A stretch of DNA of 64,000 nucleotides, taken from the NCBI GenBank assembly GCA_044228245.1, contig JBGAVG010000009.1, positions 1 through 64,000 of the forward strand, read 5' to 3'. The notes beneath the pieces were generated by a model, which did no database searches, was not told the origin of the DNA, and saw only the letters and a program-made list of their open reading frames with translations. Of the stretch, positions 33,656 through 41,946 are shown piece by piece. This DNA is from Methylotenera_A sp044228245. Lineage in GTDB: Bacteria > Pseudomonadota > Gammaproteobacteria > Burkholderiales > Methylophilaceae. Each line of letters opens with the position of its first letter. The stretch's first letter is position 1. The translations under genes and the position numbers were made by a program.

Positions 33656-34393
33656 ATGCCGCAAACCCTTAAAATTTTAATTGCCGATGACGAAGCCCCT
33701 GCCAGAAACAGGATGCGAGATTTACTGGGCGATATTGAAGACGTCTTGGTTGTCGCCGAAGCCAGTAACGGTAAAGAAGCCATTGACCTGGCGCAGACCA
33801 CCAAGCCGGACGTCATGCTGCTGGATATCCGCATGCCGCTGATGGATGGCATAGAGGCCGCGCAGCATGCACAAAAACTCGACCCCAGGCCACACATTAT
33901 TTTCACCACGGCTTTTGATGCCTATGCGATCAAAGCCTTCGATTTGAACGCCATTGATTATCTGCTCAAGCCGATTCGGCTGGAACGCCTGCAGACGGCA
34001 ATCAACAAAGCGCATGCGCTAAAGCCATTACCGCTCGAAGCGCTGAAACCGCTGCAAAAAATGCGCAGCCACTTGAGCATTCACGAGCGCGGCCGCGTAC
34101 TGCTGGTGCCGATTGATACGATTATTTATCTGCGCGCGGAGTTGAAGTACATTACCGTGCGCACTGCCGAACGCGAGTATTTGATAGAAGAATCGCTCAC
34201 CCATCTCGAAGCTGAATTCGGTGAGCGATTTTTACGTTTGCACCGCAACTGTCTGGCAGCGGCAGAGTTTATTGCCGGTTACGAAAAACGTCTTAACGAA
34301 GCGAACGAAGCACAATGGGTCGCCTTGCTGAGAGGCGTTCCTGAAACCATTGCCATAAGCCGCCGCCAGCAGCATTTGGTGCGCGAAACCTAG
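33656..34393 (+). CDS. algR: LytTR response regulator (AlgR-like)
   Basis: A 245-residue two-domain regulator. The receiver domain has the acidic pair D11/D12, the phosphorylated D57 in VMLLDIRMP and the conserved Lys in YLLKPIRLE. The C-terminal LytTR DNA-binding domain begins near 140 (RVLLVPIDTIIYLRAELKYI) and ends with FLRLHRNCLAA and ISRRQQH. It is coupled to the AlgZ-like kinase and lies upstream of hemC-hemD, matching the algZ-algR-hemC-hemD order of Pseudomonas except for one inserted minus-strand gene. Confidence 0.9.
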   Translation: MPQTLKILIADDEAPARNRMRDLLGDIEDVLVVAEASNGKEAIDLAQTTKPDVMLLDIRMPLMDGIEAAQHAQKLDPRPHIIFTTAFDAYAIKAFDLNAIDYLLKPIRLERLQTAINKAHALKPLPLEALKPLQKMRSHLSIHERGRVLLVPIDTIIYLRAELKYITVRTAEREYLIEESLTHLEAEFGERFLRLHRNCLAAAEFIAGYEKRLNEANEAQWVALLRGVPETIAISRRQQHLVRET

Positions 34394-34423
34394 TAAAGAA
34401 CTACAAACTAAAAATCAAATGGA

Positions 34424-35098
34424 TTATTGATTTTTATTTTTATCAAAATCCTCGATTACCCTGGCGGCCCAGTCTTTTCCGCCCAAGCCAAAAGCAATCG
34501 CCAGCGCCAGGAAAAACGCGCCGAACACGATCGTAAACAATGAATAAATAAGCTGCATGCCAATACCCAGCTGCTCCAGCGCCACAAACACAGCCAAAAT
34601 CTGTATGCCGTATTCGGTCGAGGTGCTTACCGTCAGCGCGTGCGTAAACTTGATGCTGTAAAGCCACGCAAATACCAGCCGATTCACAAAGCGCGCCAGC
34701 AAAGTGCCGAAAATCACCACCAGAATCGCCACAATGATATGAGGTAAATAACCGGCCAGCTGCTGAAGCAAACCTGCCACTTCGCTCATACCCAACGAGT
34801 TTGCGCCCGTAATGATGAATAAAGTAATCACCAACCAGTACACCACCTGGCTGATAATGCCGCTTAACGTCACACTGATATTTCCGTGGCTCATAAAAGC
34901 CTCAAGCCCTGATTTTTGTGCAAATTTATCAAAATGTGCAAGCTCCAGACCGCGCTTTACCGCTTTTCTAGCCAGCTTGGCGATGATCCAGCCAAAAAAT
35001 AAAATGACGATGACCGCCAATAACTTCGGCACAAAGTTTACAAGTTGTAACCAAAACTGATTTAATGAGCTGACAAAAATATCGATTTGATATTGCAT
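34424..35098 (-). CDS. TM-helix repeat membrane protein (MscS-related)
   Basis: A 224-residue inner-membrane protein with conserved-TM-helix repeats as in small MscS-related proteins. I start at the ATG at 35098, preceded by AGGAG. Membrane helices are LVNFVPKLLAVIVILFFGWI, VVYWLVITLFIITGANSLGM and LPHIIVAILVVIFGTLLARF, followed by LIYSLFTIVFGAFFLALAIA. The GLGGKDWA motif near the C-terminus is typical of the family. No beta domain of true MscS channels follows. It is placed against the direction of its neighbours, between algR and hemC. Confidence 0.82.
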   Translation of the reverse strand: MQYQIDIFVSSLNQFWLQLVNFVPKLLAVIVILFFGWIIAKLARKAVKRGLELAHFDKFAQKSGLEAFMSHGNISVTLSGIISQVVYWLVITLFIITGANSLGMSEVAGLLQQLAGYLPHIIVAILVVIFGTLLARFVNRLVFAWLYSIKFTHALTVSTSTEYGIQILAVFVALEQLGIGMQLIYSLFTIVFGAFFLALAIAFGLGGKDWAARVIEDFDKNKNQ

Positions 35099-35265
35099 AA
35101 AAATCTCCTGAGAACAGAGTAAAAACAATTAGTTAACTAAAAAACACCCAATGATAAATCGGGTTTTTAGCACTCACCATGCTTTAGCTTAACCCAAAAA
35201 AGCTCACATTTTTGTAACAGTTTGTAACCCGCCTGCAAAACTGCGCTATGATAAAATCATCCATT

Positions 35266-36204
35266 ATGAAAAATCCACCCAAAAAACTCGTCATCGCCTC
35301 GCGCGAAAGTGCGCTCGCCATGTGGCAAGCCAAACACATCCAGGCAAGATTGCAAGCCTTATACCCAAGCTGTGAAGTCACCATTTTGGGCATGACCACC
35401 ACTGGCGACCAGATTCTGGATTCACCACTCGCACGTATCGGCGGCAAAGGCCTGTTTGTAAAAGAGCTGGAAACCGCACTGGCCAACGGCAGTGCCGATT
35501 TGGCCGTGCATAGCATGAAAGACGTGCCGATGAATCTGCCGGAAGGCTTTGCCATGGCGGCTACCGGCGAGCGCGAAGATCCGCGCGACGCCTTTGTATC
35601 GAACAACTTTGCCTCGCTAGAAAGCTTGCCGCATGGCAGCATCGTCGGCACTTCCAGCCTGCGCCGCCAAAGCCAGCTGCAAGCGCGCTTTCCATATCTC
35701 AAAATCGAATCGCTACGCGGCAATGTACAAACACGCCTGCGTAAGCTGGATGAAGGCCAGTATGCCGCAATTATCCTCGCTGCGGCTGGGTTAATCCGCT
35801 TGGGTTTAGGCGACAGAATCCGCCAATTGATTGCACCGCAAGACAGTATCCCCGCTGTCGGGCAAGGTGCATTGGGCATCGAGATTAATGCGGCCCGTAC
35901 AGATTTACTGGAAGTTCTCGCACCACTCAACCACTTCGACACACAGCTTTGCGTAGAAGCAGAGCGTGGCATGAGCCGTGCGCTGGCTGGCAGCTGCACT
36001 GTCCCACTGGGCGCTTATGCTGTGCGTGATGGCGATGAAATCAGCATCACCGGCTTTGTGGCCAGTGTAGATGGCAAACAGATGTTGCGCGAAACCGTAC
36101 GCGGCTCAGTTAACAATGCCGAAGCAGCCGGCAAAGCGTTGGCTAATCAATTAATCGCCAAAGGCGCAGATAAAATTTTGGCCGCGCTTGAGCATGTTAA
36201 ATAA
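35266..36204 (+). CDS. hemC: Porphobilinogen deaminase
   Basis: The enzyme polymerises four porphobilinogens to hydroxymethylbilane in heme synthesis. From the ATG at 35266 it has 312 residues, typical for the family; another ATG at 35248 would add six. Motifs: VIASRESALAMWQAKHIQ, HSMKDVPMNLPEGF (active-site Asp region) and SLRRQSQLQARFP. The cofactor-binding Cys lies in LAGSCTVPLGAYA. hemD follows, separated by a short spacer with a dRS3-like repeat. Confidence 0.96.
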   Translation: MKNPPKKLVIASRESALAMWQAKHIQARLQALYPSCEVTILGMTTTGDQILDSPLARIGGKGLFVKELETALANGSADLAVHSMKDVPMNLPEGFAMAATGEREDPRDAFVSNNFASLESLPHGSIVGTSSLRRQSQLQARFPYLKIESLRGNVQTRLRKLDEGQYAAIILAAAGLIRLGLGDRIRQLIAPQDSIPAVGQGALGIEINAARTDLLEVLAPLNHFDTQLCVEAERGMSRALAGSCTVPLGAYAVRDGDEISITGFVASVDGKQMLRETVRGSVNNAEAAGKALANQLIAKGADKILAALEHVK

Positions 36205-36217
36205 CGCCACATCAGTC

Positions 36218-36237
36218 ATTCCCGCGAAACCGGGAAT
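36218..36237. repeat. dRS3-like 20-bp palindromic repeat, copy 1
   Basis: ATTCCC, 8 bp, GGGAAT, the pattern of the Neisseria dRS3 element and related short repeats of betaproteobacteria. It sits in the 44 bp between hemC and hemD, flanked by GTC on the left and CCG on the right. A second copy lies at 48033-48052. Confidence 0.7.
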
Positions 36238-36248
36238 CCGTTTTTAAC

Positions 36249-37013
36249 ATGACAAATAAACCGCTTGCCGGCATCACCATTGCGGTTACCCGCCCGGTTG
36301 AGCAGGCACAGGCCTTATGCGAGGCGATTACCCACCTTGGCGGCAGGGCCGCTTTGTTTCCCCTGCTCGCCATTGCGCCCTTGCCGGATTACCACGCGTT
36401 TGAACAGCAGCTCGCCCAGCTTGAAACGACCGATTGGGCGATTTTTATCAGCTCTAATGCGGTTAATTACGCCATGCCGCGCGTGCTCAGGCATTATGGC
36501 AATGTTCCAGATAATTTAAGATTCGCCGCGATTGGCCACCAGACCGCTAAAGAACTTGCGCATTACGGTGTGCGCAATGTGCTAACCCCGCACACCCGCT
36601 TTGATAGCGAAACCCTGTTGGCCTTGCCGGAAATGCATGATGTTGCCAACATGAAAATCGCCATTTTCCGCGGCGTGGGTGGGCGCGAGCTGATGGCGGA
36701 AACACTGACTGCGCGCGGGGCCAGCGTCTATTTTGCAGAATGTTATCAACGTATCAACCCGCAAACCGATGCCAACTTGCTGGCCGAGCTTTGGCATAAA
36801 GGCGAGCTGCAAGCGATTATCGTCACCAGCAGCGAGGCCATGCGCTATCTATTAGATTTGGCAGGCGCTTCAGAGTGGTTGCGCCATGTGACTTTATGCG
36901 TCAACCACGTCAGAATCGCAGAACTACCATTACAATTTGGCTTAAAAGTGTTGGTGGCAGACGCGTCGGGCGATGATGCACTGCTAAAAAAATTACTTGA
37001 AAATTTATGCTAA
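36249..37013 (+). CDS. hemD: Uroporphyrinogen-III synthase
   Basis: The enzyme closes hydroxymethylbilane to uroporphyrinogen III with ring-D inversion. The protein has 254 residues. It is a low-identity family recognised by the two-lobed pattern: ITIAVTRPVEQAQALCEAI, WAIFISSNAVNYAMPRVL, RFAAIGHQTAKELAHYGV and QAIIVTSSEAMRYLLDLAG. Position directly after hemC supports the call. HemX/HemY, often next in the operon, are absent here. Confidence 0.93.
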   Translation: MTNKPLAGITIAVTRPVEQAQALCEAITHLGGRAALFPLLAIAPLPDYHAFEQQLAQLETTDWAIFISSNAVNYAMPRVLRHYGNVPDNLRFAAIGHQTAKELAHYGVRNVLTPHTRFDSETLLALPEMHDVANMKIAIFRGVGGRELMAETLTARGASVYFAECYQRINPQTDANLLAELWHKGELQAIIVTSSEAMRYLLDLAGASEWLRHVTLCVNHVRIAELPLQFGLKVLVADASGDDALLKKLLENLC

Positions 37014-37033
37014 AAACAGCTGACTGGTAATTT

Positions 37034-38080
37034 TTAAGCTATTGCTGGCTTCGGCGCTGGGTTCGCAAACGTAAACGCATCCGAGAAAAACTCATCTGCT
37101 GGCAAGCCTTGCTCTACAAATGCTTTATGCGCAACATCCACCATCGCCGGCGCGCCGCACACATAGGCTTGATAACCGCTTAAATCCTTGATGTCATCCA
37201 ACACCGCTTGGTGCACCAAGCCTGTTCTGCCTTGCCAGTTATCTTCAGGCTGCGGCTCAGACAACACGGGAATATAAGTAATCTGTTTGTGTTGTTCTGC
37301 TGCCCATTTTTCGCAAATGTCATTCATATACAAATCCTGCAGGCTGCGCACGCCGCGATACAGCTTGATCGGGCGGATGTTTTTGGTGTGCAGCATGTGC
37401 TCGACAATGCCTTTAACCGGCGCAAAGCCGGTGCCGCCCGCCACCAGAATAATCGGCTTATCAGAATCTTCACGCAGGAAAAAGCTGCCAAACGGCGCCT
37501 CAATGCGCAAAATGGCTTTTTCCGGCATTTCGTTAAACACGTATTCGGTAAACTGGCCGCCTGGAATAAGGCGCAGATGCAACTCCATCACCGTGTCGTC
37601 ATGCGGCGCATTGGCAATAGAAAACGCACGGCGCTTGCCATCCTTCAGGATAAACTCAATGTATTGCCCCGCCAGAAATTGTAAGCGCTCACTACTCGGC
37701 AATTGCAGATATAGCGAAATAACATCGTGGGTAAGTTTGTCTTTTCTTTGCACGCGTGCAGGCAAAATGCGTGGCCGGATGCCGTTCAGGCTATCCACTT
37801 CGTGGGATTCGATCACCAAATCTTCTAACGGACGGGCGCAGCAAAATAACGCATTGCCTGCGGCTAATTCATCGTCCGTCATGGCGCTGCGCTGATAGTC
37901 ATCATGCATGACTTTGCCGCTGATGACTTTGCCCTTGCACGAACCGCAGGCACCGTTGCGGCAGCCGTAAGGCAGGTTAACGCCCGCCTCGATTGCGGCT
38001 TCCAGCACGGTTTGGCTGGGGCGCACTTCAAACTGGTGCCCGGTAGACTGGATGGTAACTTTGTGATTTGCTGATGCCAT
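37034..38080 (-). CDS. 2Fe-2S flavin oxidoreductase (CDP-6-deoxy-glucoseen reductase-like)
   Basis: A 348-residue three-domain NAD(P)H oxidoreductase. The N-terminal plant-type ferredoxin has C40, C45, C48 and C80 (PYGCRNGACGSCKGKV and FCCARPL). The FAD domain has the RAFSIANAP motif, and the NAD domain has ILVAGGTGFAPVKGIVEH and YVCGAPAMV. Similar genes in betaproteobacteria are annotated as AscD-like CDP-6-deoxy-delta-3,4-glucoseen reductase, but no deoxysugar genes are near, so the electron acceptor is unknown. Its start shares one base with the fxsA stop. Confidence 0.85.
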   Translation of the reverse strand: MASANHKVTIQSTGHQFEVRPSQTVLEAAIEAGVNLPYGCRNGACGSCKGKVISGKVMHDDYQRSAMTDDELAAGNALFCCARPLEDLVIESHEVDSLNGIRPRILPARVQRKDKLTHDVISLYLQLPSSERLQFLAGQYIEFILKDGKRRAFSIANAPHDDTVMELHLRLIPGGQFTEYVFNEMPEKAILRIEAPFGSFFLREDSDKPIILVAGGTGFAPVKGIVEHMLHTKNIRPIKLYRGVRSLQDLYMNDICEKWAAEQHKQITYIPVLSEPQPEDNWQGRTGLVHQAVLDDIKDLSGYQAYVCGAPAMVDVAHKAFVEQGLPADEFFSDAFTFANPAPKPAIA

Positions 38081-38517
38081 TATTTTTTCTCTATATCTTC
38101 TTTTATTTCTATAAATTCGCCTTCAATCACATCATCATTAGCGGCCTGTGATTGATATGGTGCGTTAGCCGCGCTGTTTTGAAAACGTGAATTCAGGCCT
38201 GGCTTGCTAATGGGAATAAGCAATAAAATCACCGCGATGATATCGGTGATAATACCCGGAATAATCAGCAGCACGCCAGCAACCATATTGCGCGCGCTTC
38301 CCAGTATGGTTTTAATGGGGTTATCGCCCGCACTCATGCTTTGCATCATTTTGGCCGACATGAGTAGCTTTTCGCCGCGAATCAGCTGTAAGCCCAGGTA
38401 GCCGATGACGACTAAGTAAAACAACACCCACCAGCCGTATTTGTGCGCCAGATCGACCAGCAGAAATATCTCTAAAAACGGAAAAGCGAGTAAAATTAGG
38501 CCTACTAAAAAACGCAT
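38080..38517 (-). CDS. fxsA: FxsA family membrane protein
   Basis: A 145-residue inner-membrane protein of the FxsA family, named for suppressing F exclusion of phage T7 in E. coli. Hydrophobic segments are FLVGLILLAFPFLEIFLLVD, YGWWVLFYLVVIGYLGLQLI and VAGVLLIIPGIITDIIAVIL, the last with the family PG motif. The soluble tail is acidic (DDVIEGEFIEIKEDIE). It is coupled to the reductase downstream. Confidence 0.9.
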   Translation of the reverse strand: MRFLVGLILLAFPFLEIFLLVDLAHKYGWWVLFYLVVIGYLGLQLIRGEKLLMSAKMMQSMSAGDNPIKTILGSARNMVAGVLLIIPGIITDIIAVILLLIPISKPGLNSRFQNSAANAPYQSQAANDDVIEGEFIEIKEDIEKK

Positions 38518-38578
38518 AGTTAAGAACTTTCTAAGAAATTTATCCTCAGTTAGATGGGGTTTTACCCGAAATTTACAA

Positions 38579-38607
38579 CCGACAGTTCGATCATTTTTCC
38601 ATATAAT
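38579..38607 (+). promoter_or_regulatory. Possible dsbD promoter
   Basis: A perfect TATAAT at 38602-38607 has CCGACA 17 bp upstream, a partial -35 match. The dsbD start lies 18 bp past the -10, so the leader would be very short. Divergent fxsA starts at 38517. Confidence 0.4.
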
Positions 38608-38624
38608 TTTATTGGGAGTTGCAT

Positions 38625-40295
38625 TTGAAGCGCATTTTTCATTGGCCAGGCATTATTGTAGTGTGTTTGCTGGCAACTTTCACGATGCAATTTCTCACAG
38701 CGCAACTTTCGCATGCGGCAGAAAGCAGCAGCGCTAAAAATATTTTTACTGAAACCGTAGTAGAAGACGAGTTTTTACCGCCAGATGTAGCGTTTCAACT
38801 GGATTTAGCGGGTAAAGATACCAATAATTTAACGGCGAACTTTAAAGTTGTCCCGGGTTATTACCTTTACAAGCAACGTATCAAGTTTGTCATCAAAGAT
38901 GCTGCTGCAGGCAAAATTGAAGCGATTGACTTGCCCGCGGGTGACATTAAAGATGACCCGAATTTTGGCAAACAGGAAGTGTATCACCATGATTTTGCGG
39001 CCAATATCAAACTCGCATCTGCCAATAATCCTGCTAAAAATATTACGGTACAAACCACTTACCAGGGCTGCAGCGAAAAAGGCTTGTGTTACGCACCCCA
39101 AACAAAAACCATTAAGGTGGCTTTAAATAGCACCGGCCTGCAGACCAATAGCGACGCGGCTTCTGGAGCATCTTCAAATGATGATAAAACCACCGTTGCA
39201 TTAAAATCAGGCAACTTGTGGCTGGTGATTGCGGGCTTTTTCGCTGCAGGCTTGCTGCTTTCGTTCACGCCTTGCGTGCTGCCGATGATTCCCATTTTAT
39301 CCAGTATTATCGTTGGCAGCCAAAGCCGGCAAAGGCATCCCTCCAGACTGCATGCTTTTGGCTTGTCGGTAGCCTATGTGCTCGGTATGGCGCTCAGCTA
39401 CACGCTGGCCGGTGTTGCAGCGGGATTATCAGGCAATCTGCTCAGCCAGTCGCTGCAAAACCCATGGGTATTGGGTGCAACGGCCTTACTGTTTGTGGTA
39501 CTGGCTTTCTCGATGTTTGGGTTTTACGAGCTCAAATTACCTGCTTTTTTTGAACATAAGATTTTAAACTTGAGTAATAGGCTTAAAGGCGGCAAGTTTT
39601 TTGGAGTGTTCATGATGGGCGTGCTTTCGGCCTTGATTGTGAGCCCTTGCGTCGCGGCGCCATTGGCTGGCGCGCTCATTTACATCGGCCAATCGCATAA
39701 TGTGCTGCTGGGCGGCGTAGGCCTGTTTGCGCTGGCCATCGGCATGGGTGTGCCATTGCTGCTGATAGGTGCGTCTGCCGGCAGTTTGCTGCCCAAAGCA
39801 GGCGCCTGGATGACCATCGTGCGCAACTTTTTTGGCATGCTGATGCTGGCGATGGCCGCCTATATCGCATGGCCGGTGTTGCCAACCAGCATCACACAGC
39901 CAGTGAACACGCTGCTTGGGCTTAACAGCCAGCAGCATTTACCGTTTAGCCGCGTAAAATCGGTAGCCGATTTAGATGCAGCCATTCAATCAGCCAAAGG
40001 AAAAACCGTGATGCTGGATTTTTATGCAGACTGGTGTACGTCATGCAAAGAAATGGAAAAATATACTTTCAGCGATGACAAGGTTAAAGCTGCTTTGAAA
40101 GACACGGTATTGTTGCAGGCAGACGTCACAGAGAATAACGATGATGACACCGCCTTACTCAAGCGCTTTAATTTGTTCGGACCGCCCGGCATCATCTTTT
40201 TCGATAAGTCCGGCAACGAACTTGCCATCAGGGTGATTGGCTATAAAAACGCCGATGAATTTACCGAAATCATCAATAAGGTGCGCCGCCAATAA
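38625..40295 (+). CDS. dsbD: Thiol:disulfide interchange protein DsbD
   Basis: An inner-membrane protein that carries electrons from cytoplasmic thioredoxin to periplasmic disulfide isomerases and cytochrome c assembly. I prefer the TTG at 38625 (GGGAG upstream); a TTG two codons earlier is the alternative. A signal sequence is followed by the periplasmic alpha domain (YQGCSEKGLCYAP), the eight-helix beta domain with SFTPCVLPMIPI and VSPCVAAPLAGALIY, and a C-terminal thioredoxin domain with DWCTSCK. All redox Cys are present. The length of 556 residues is normal. A periplasmic thioredoxin gene follows 2 bp downstream. Confidence 0.95.
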   Translation: MKRIFHWPGIIVVCLLATFTMQFLTAQLSHAAESSSAKNIFTETVVEDEFLPPDVAFQLDLAGKDTNNLTANFKVVPGYYLYKQRIKFVIKDAAAGKIEAIDLPAGDIKDDPNFGKQEVYHHDFAANIKLASANNPAKNITVQTTYQGCSEKGLCYAPQTKTIKVALNSTGLQTNSDAASGASSNDDKTTVALKSGNLWLVIAGFFAAGLLLSFTPCVLPMIPILSSIIVGSQSRQRHPSRLHAFGLSVAYVLGMALSYTLAGVAAGLSGNLLSQSLQNPWVLGATALLFVVLAFSMFGFYELKLPAFFEHKILNLSNRLKGGKFFGVFMMGVLSALIVSPCVAAPLAGALIYIGQSHNVLLGGVGLFALAIGMGVPLLLIGASAGSLLPKAGAWMTIVRNFFGMLMLAMAAYIAWPVLPTSITQPVNTLLGLNSQQHLPFSRVKSVADLDAAIQSAKGKTVMLDFYADWCTSCKEMEKYTFSDDKVKAALKDTVLLQADVTENNDDDTALLKRFNLFGPPGIIFFDKSGNELAIRVIGYKNADEFTEIINKVRRQ

Positions 40296-40297
40296 AC

Positions 40298-40828
40298 ATG
40301 TTCAAAAAATTAGATCATCCTGTTGTTTACCTTTTGCTCGTTATTCTCTTTGGTTTTGGCATTCGCCATTTTTTTCTCGATACTCCGGTTGAAAGCAGCG
40401 TCAATTCATCGACACAAGCCTTATTTGCAGCTACTTTCCCCGATGAAACAGGCCAGCCGCAAGCGCTAAAAAACTATGCCGGCAAAATTGTGGTGCTGAA
40501 TTTCTGGGCCACCTGGTGCGCGCCATGCCGCGAAGAAATGCCCGAACTATCAAAACTGCATAGCGCATATCAACACCAGAATGTGGTGGTGTTAGGCCTC
40601 GCCGTTGATGACGTAACCGCCATCAGCGATTTTGTAAAAGAAACTAAAGTCAGCTACCCGCTATTGGCCGCCGACATGCAAGGCATGGAAATCGCCACCC
40701 ATTTAGGTAATAACAAAGGCGTGTTACCTTATACCGTGATTATAAAAACCGATGGGAGTGTGGCCAAAACCTATTTTGGACGCGTCACCCAGCTATTATT
40801 GGAAAAAACGTTAAAAACACTGCTTTAA
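40298..40828 (+). CDS. TlpA/ResA-type thiol-disulfide protein
   Basis: A 176-residue protein with an N-terminal membrane anchor (VVYLLLVILFGFGIRHFFL) and a periplasmic thioredoxin fold with active site NFWATWCAPCREEMPEL. KGVLPYTVII supplies the cis-Pro loop. It is a likely partner of DsbD, whose gene ends 2 bp upstream, in reducing apocytochrome c or other cell-envelope thiols (inference from order). Confidence 0.92.
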   Translation: MFKKLDHPVVYLLLVILFGFGIRHFFLDTPVESSVNSSTQALFAATFPDETGQPQALKNYAGKIVVLNFWATWCAPCREEMPELSKLHSAYQHQNVVVLGLAVDDVTAISDFVKETKVSYPLLAADMQGMEIATHLGNNKGVLPYTVIIKTDGSVAKTYFGRVTQLLLEKTLKTLL

Positions 40829-40834
40829 GGTATT

Positions 40835-40862
40835 GAAAAATAAATAAAATAATTTATTTTTC
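40835..40862. terminator. AT-rich hairpin after the TlpA-type gene
   Basis: A perfect 11-bp stem, GAAAAATAAAT / ATTTATTTTTC, with a 6-nt loop, 6 bp after the stop codon. The stem is almost all A/T, so it is a weak terminator at best. A further inverted repeat (TTCGCT, 7 bp, AGCGAA at 40897-40915) lies before aroQ and may be regulatory. Confidence 0.4.
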
Positions 40863-41005
40863 GATTCAAACACTTAGTCATATTTACGTTGGTAACTTCG
40901 CTTAAGTTCAGCGAATCTGCTAGACAAAAACTTGCAAGTTCGGCAAACTCGCGTTTATGAAAGTTTGTAAAAACCTGACTATTACACTAATGACTGGGAA
41001 GCGCT

Positions 41006-41452
41006 ATGGCAACTAGGTCTGTATTGGTGTTGCATGGCCCAAATCTTAATCTGCTCGGACTGCGTGAGCCGGAGCATTACGGCAGTTTGACTTTAGCCGA
41101 TATTGACAGCAACCTGCAAGCCTTGGCCAAACAAGCCAATATCACATTAGAGACTTATCAAAGCAACGCTGAAGCTGAAATTGTAGCTAAAATTCAGTCT
41201 TTAGCGATTAACAAGGTTGATTTCATCATTATCAATCCAGCCGCATTTACCCATACTTCCATTTCAATTCGGGATGCCATTTCTGCGGTTAACATTCCGT
41301 TCGTCGAAGTGCATCTATCTAATATATATGCACGCGAAAGTTTCAGGCATCACTCGTATTTTAGCGACATCGCTGTCGGGGTCATTAGCGGTTTGGGTGC
41401 TGAAGGATACAACGCCGCGCTTAATTTTGCGGTGATTCAACTTAACAAATAA
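41006..41452 (+). CDS. aroQ: 3-dehydroquinate dehydratase, type II
   Basis: Third step of the shikimate pathway, trans-dehydration of 3-dehydroquinate. The protein has 148 residues, the size of type II enzymes. Motifs: VLHGPNLNLLGLREPEHYGS with the catalytic Tyr, INPAAFTHTSISIRDAI and VEVHLSNIYARESFRHHSYF with the catalytic His. It lies 42 bp upstream of accB, the common aroQ-accB-accC order. Confidence 0.97.
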   Translation: MATRSVLVLHGPNLNLLGLREPEHYGSLTLADIDSNLQALAKQANITLETYQSNAEAEIVAKIQSLAINKVDFIIINPAAFTHTSISIRDAISAVNIPFVEVHLSNIYARESFRHHSYFSDIAVGVISGLGAEGYNAALNFAVIQLNK

Positions 41453-41494
41453 CTGGTTAAATCATTTACACTTAAAGAATCTCTCGAGGTCATT

Positions 41495-41944
41495 ATGGAT
41501 TTACGTAAACTTAAAAAACTGATCGATCTGGTCGAAGAATCCGGCATTTCTGAGCTGGAACTTACGGAAGGCGAAGAAAAAGTACGCATCAGCCGTGCGC
41601 TTATGCCAAGCCATGTTCCAATGGCGCACTATACAACAGCAGCACCGGCGCCTGTGGCACATGCCGCCCCTGTGCCAACAGCAGCAGCACCCGTTGTTGC
41701 AGAAATTGAAGGCCACATTGTCAAATCGCCAATGGTAGGCACCTTTTATCGCGCATCTTCACCCGATGCCAAACCCTTTGTGGATGTGGGCTCTAAAGTT
41801 GCCGTTGGCGACACCCTGTGCATTATTGAGGCCATGAAACTGCTCAACGAAATTGAATCCGATCACGAGGGCGTTATTAAAAAAATCCTTGTTGAAAATG
41901 GGCAGCCCATTGAGTATGGCGAACCTTTATTTGTGATTGGTTAA
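41495..41944 (+). CDS. accB: Biotin carboxyl carrier protein of acetyl-CoA carboxylase
   Basis: Carries the carboxylated biotin for malonyl-CoA synthesis. The protein has 149 residues with an N-terminal helical part (MDLRKLKKLIDLVEESGISE), an Ala/Pro-rich hinge (about 47-67) and a C-terminal biotinyl domain with the attachment site K115 in IIEAMKLLNEI. accC follows after 2 bp. Confidence 0.97.
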   Translation: MDLRKLKKLIDLVEESGISELELTEGEEKVRISRALMPSHVPMAHYTTAAPAPVAHAAPVPTAAAPVVAEIEGHIVKSPMVGTFYRASSPDAKPFVDVGSKVAVGDTLCIIEAMKLLNEIESDHEGVIKKILVENGQPIEYGEPLFVIG

Positions 41945-41946
41945 AT

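Noticed and set aside
40880..41005. A riboswitch or small RNA before aroQ-accB-accC
   Set aside because: There is an inverted repeat (TTCGCT/AGCGAA) but no known riboswitch core, and no terminator or masked start follows.
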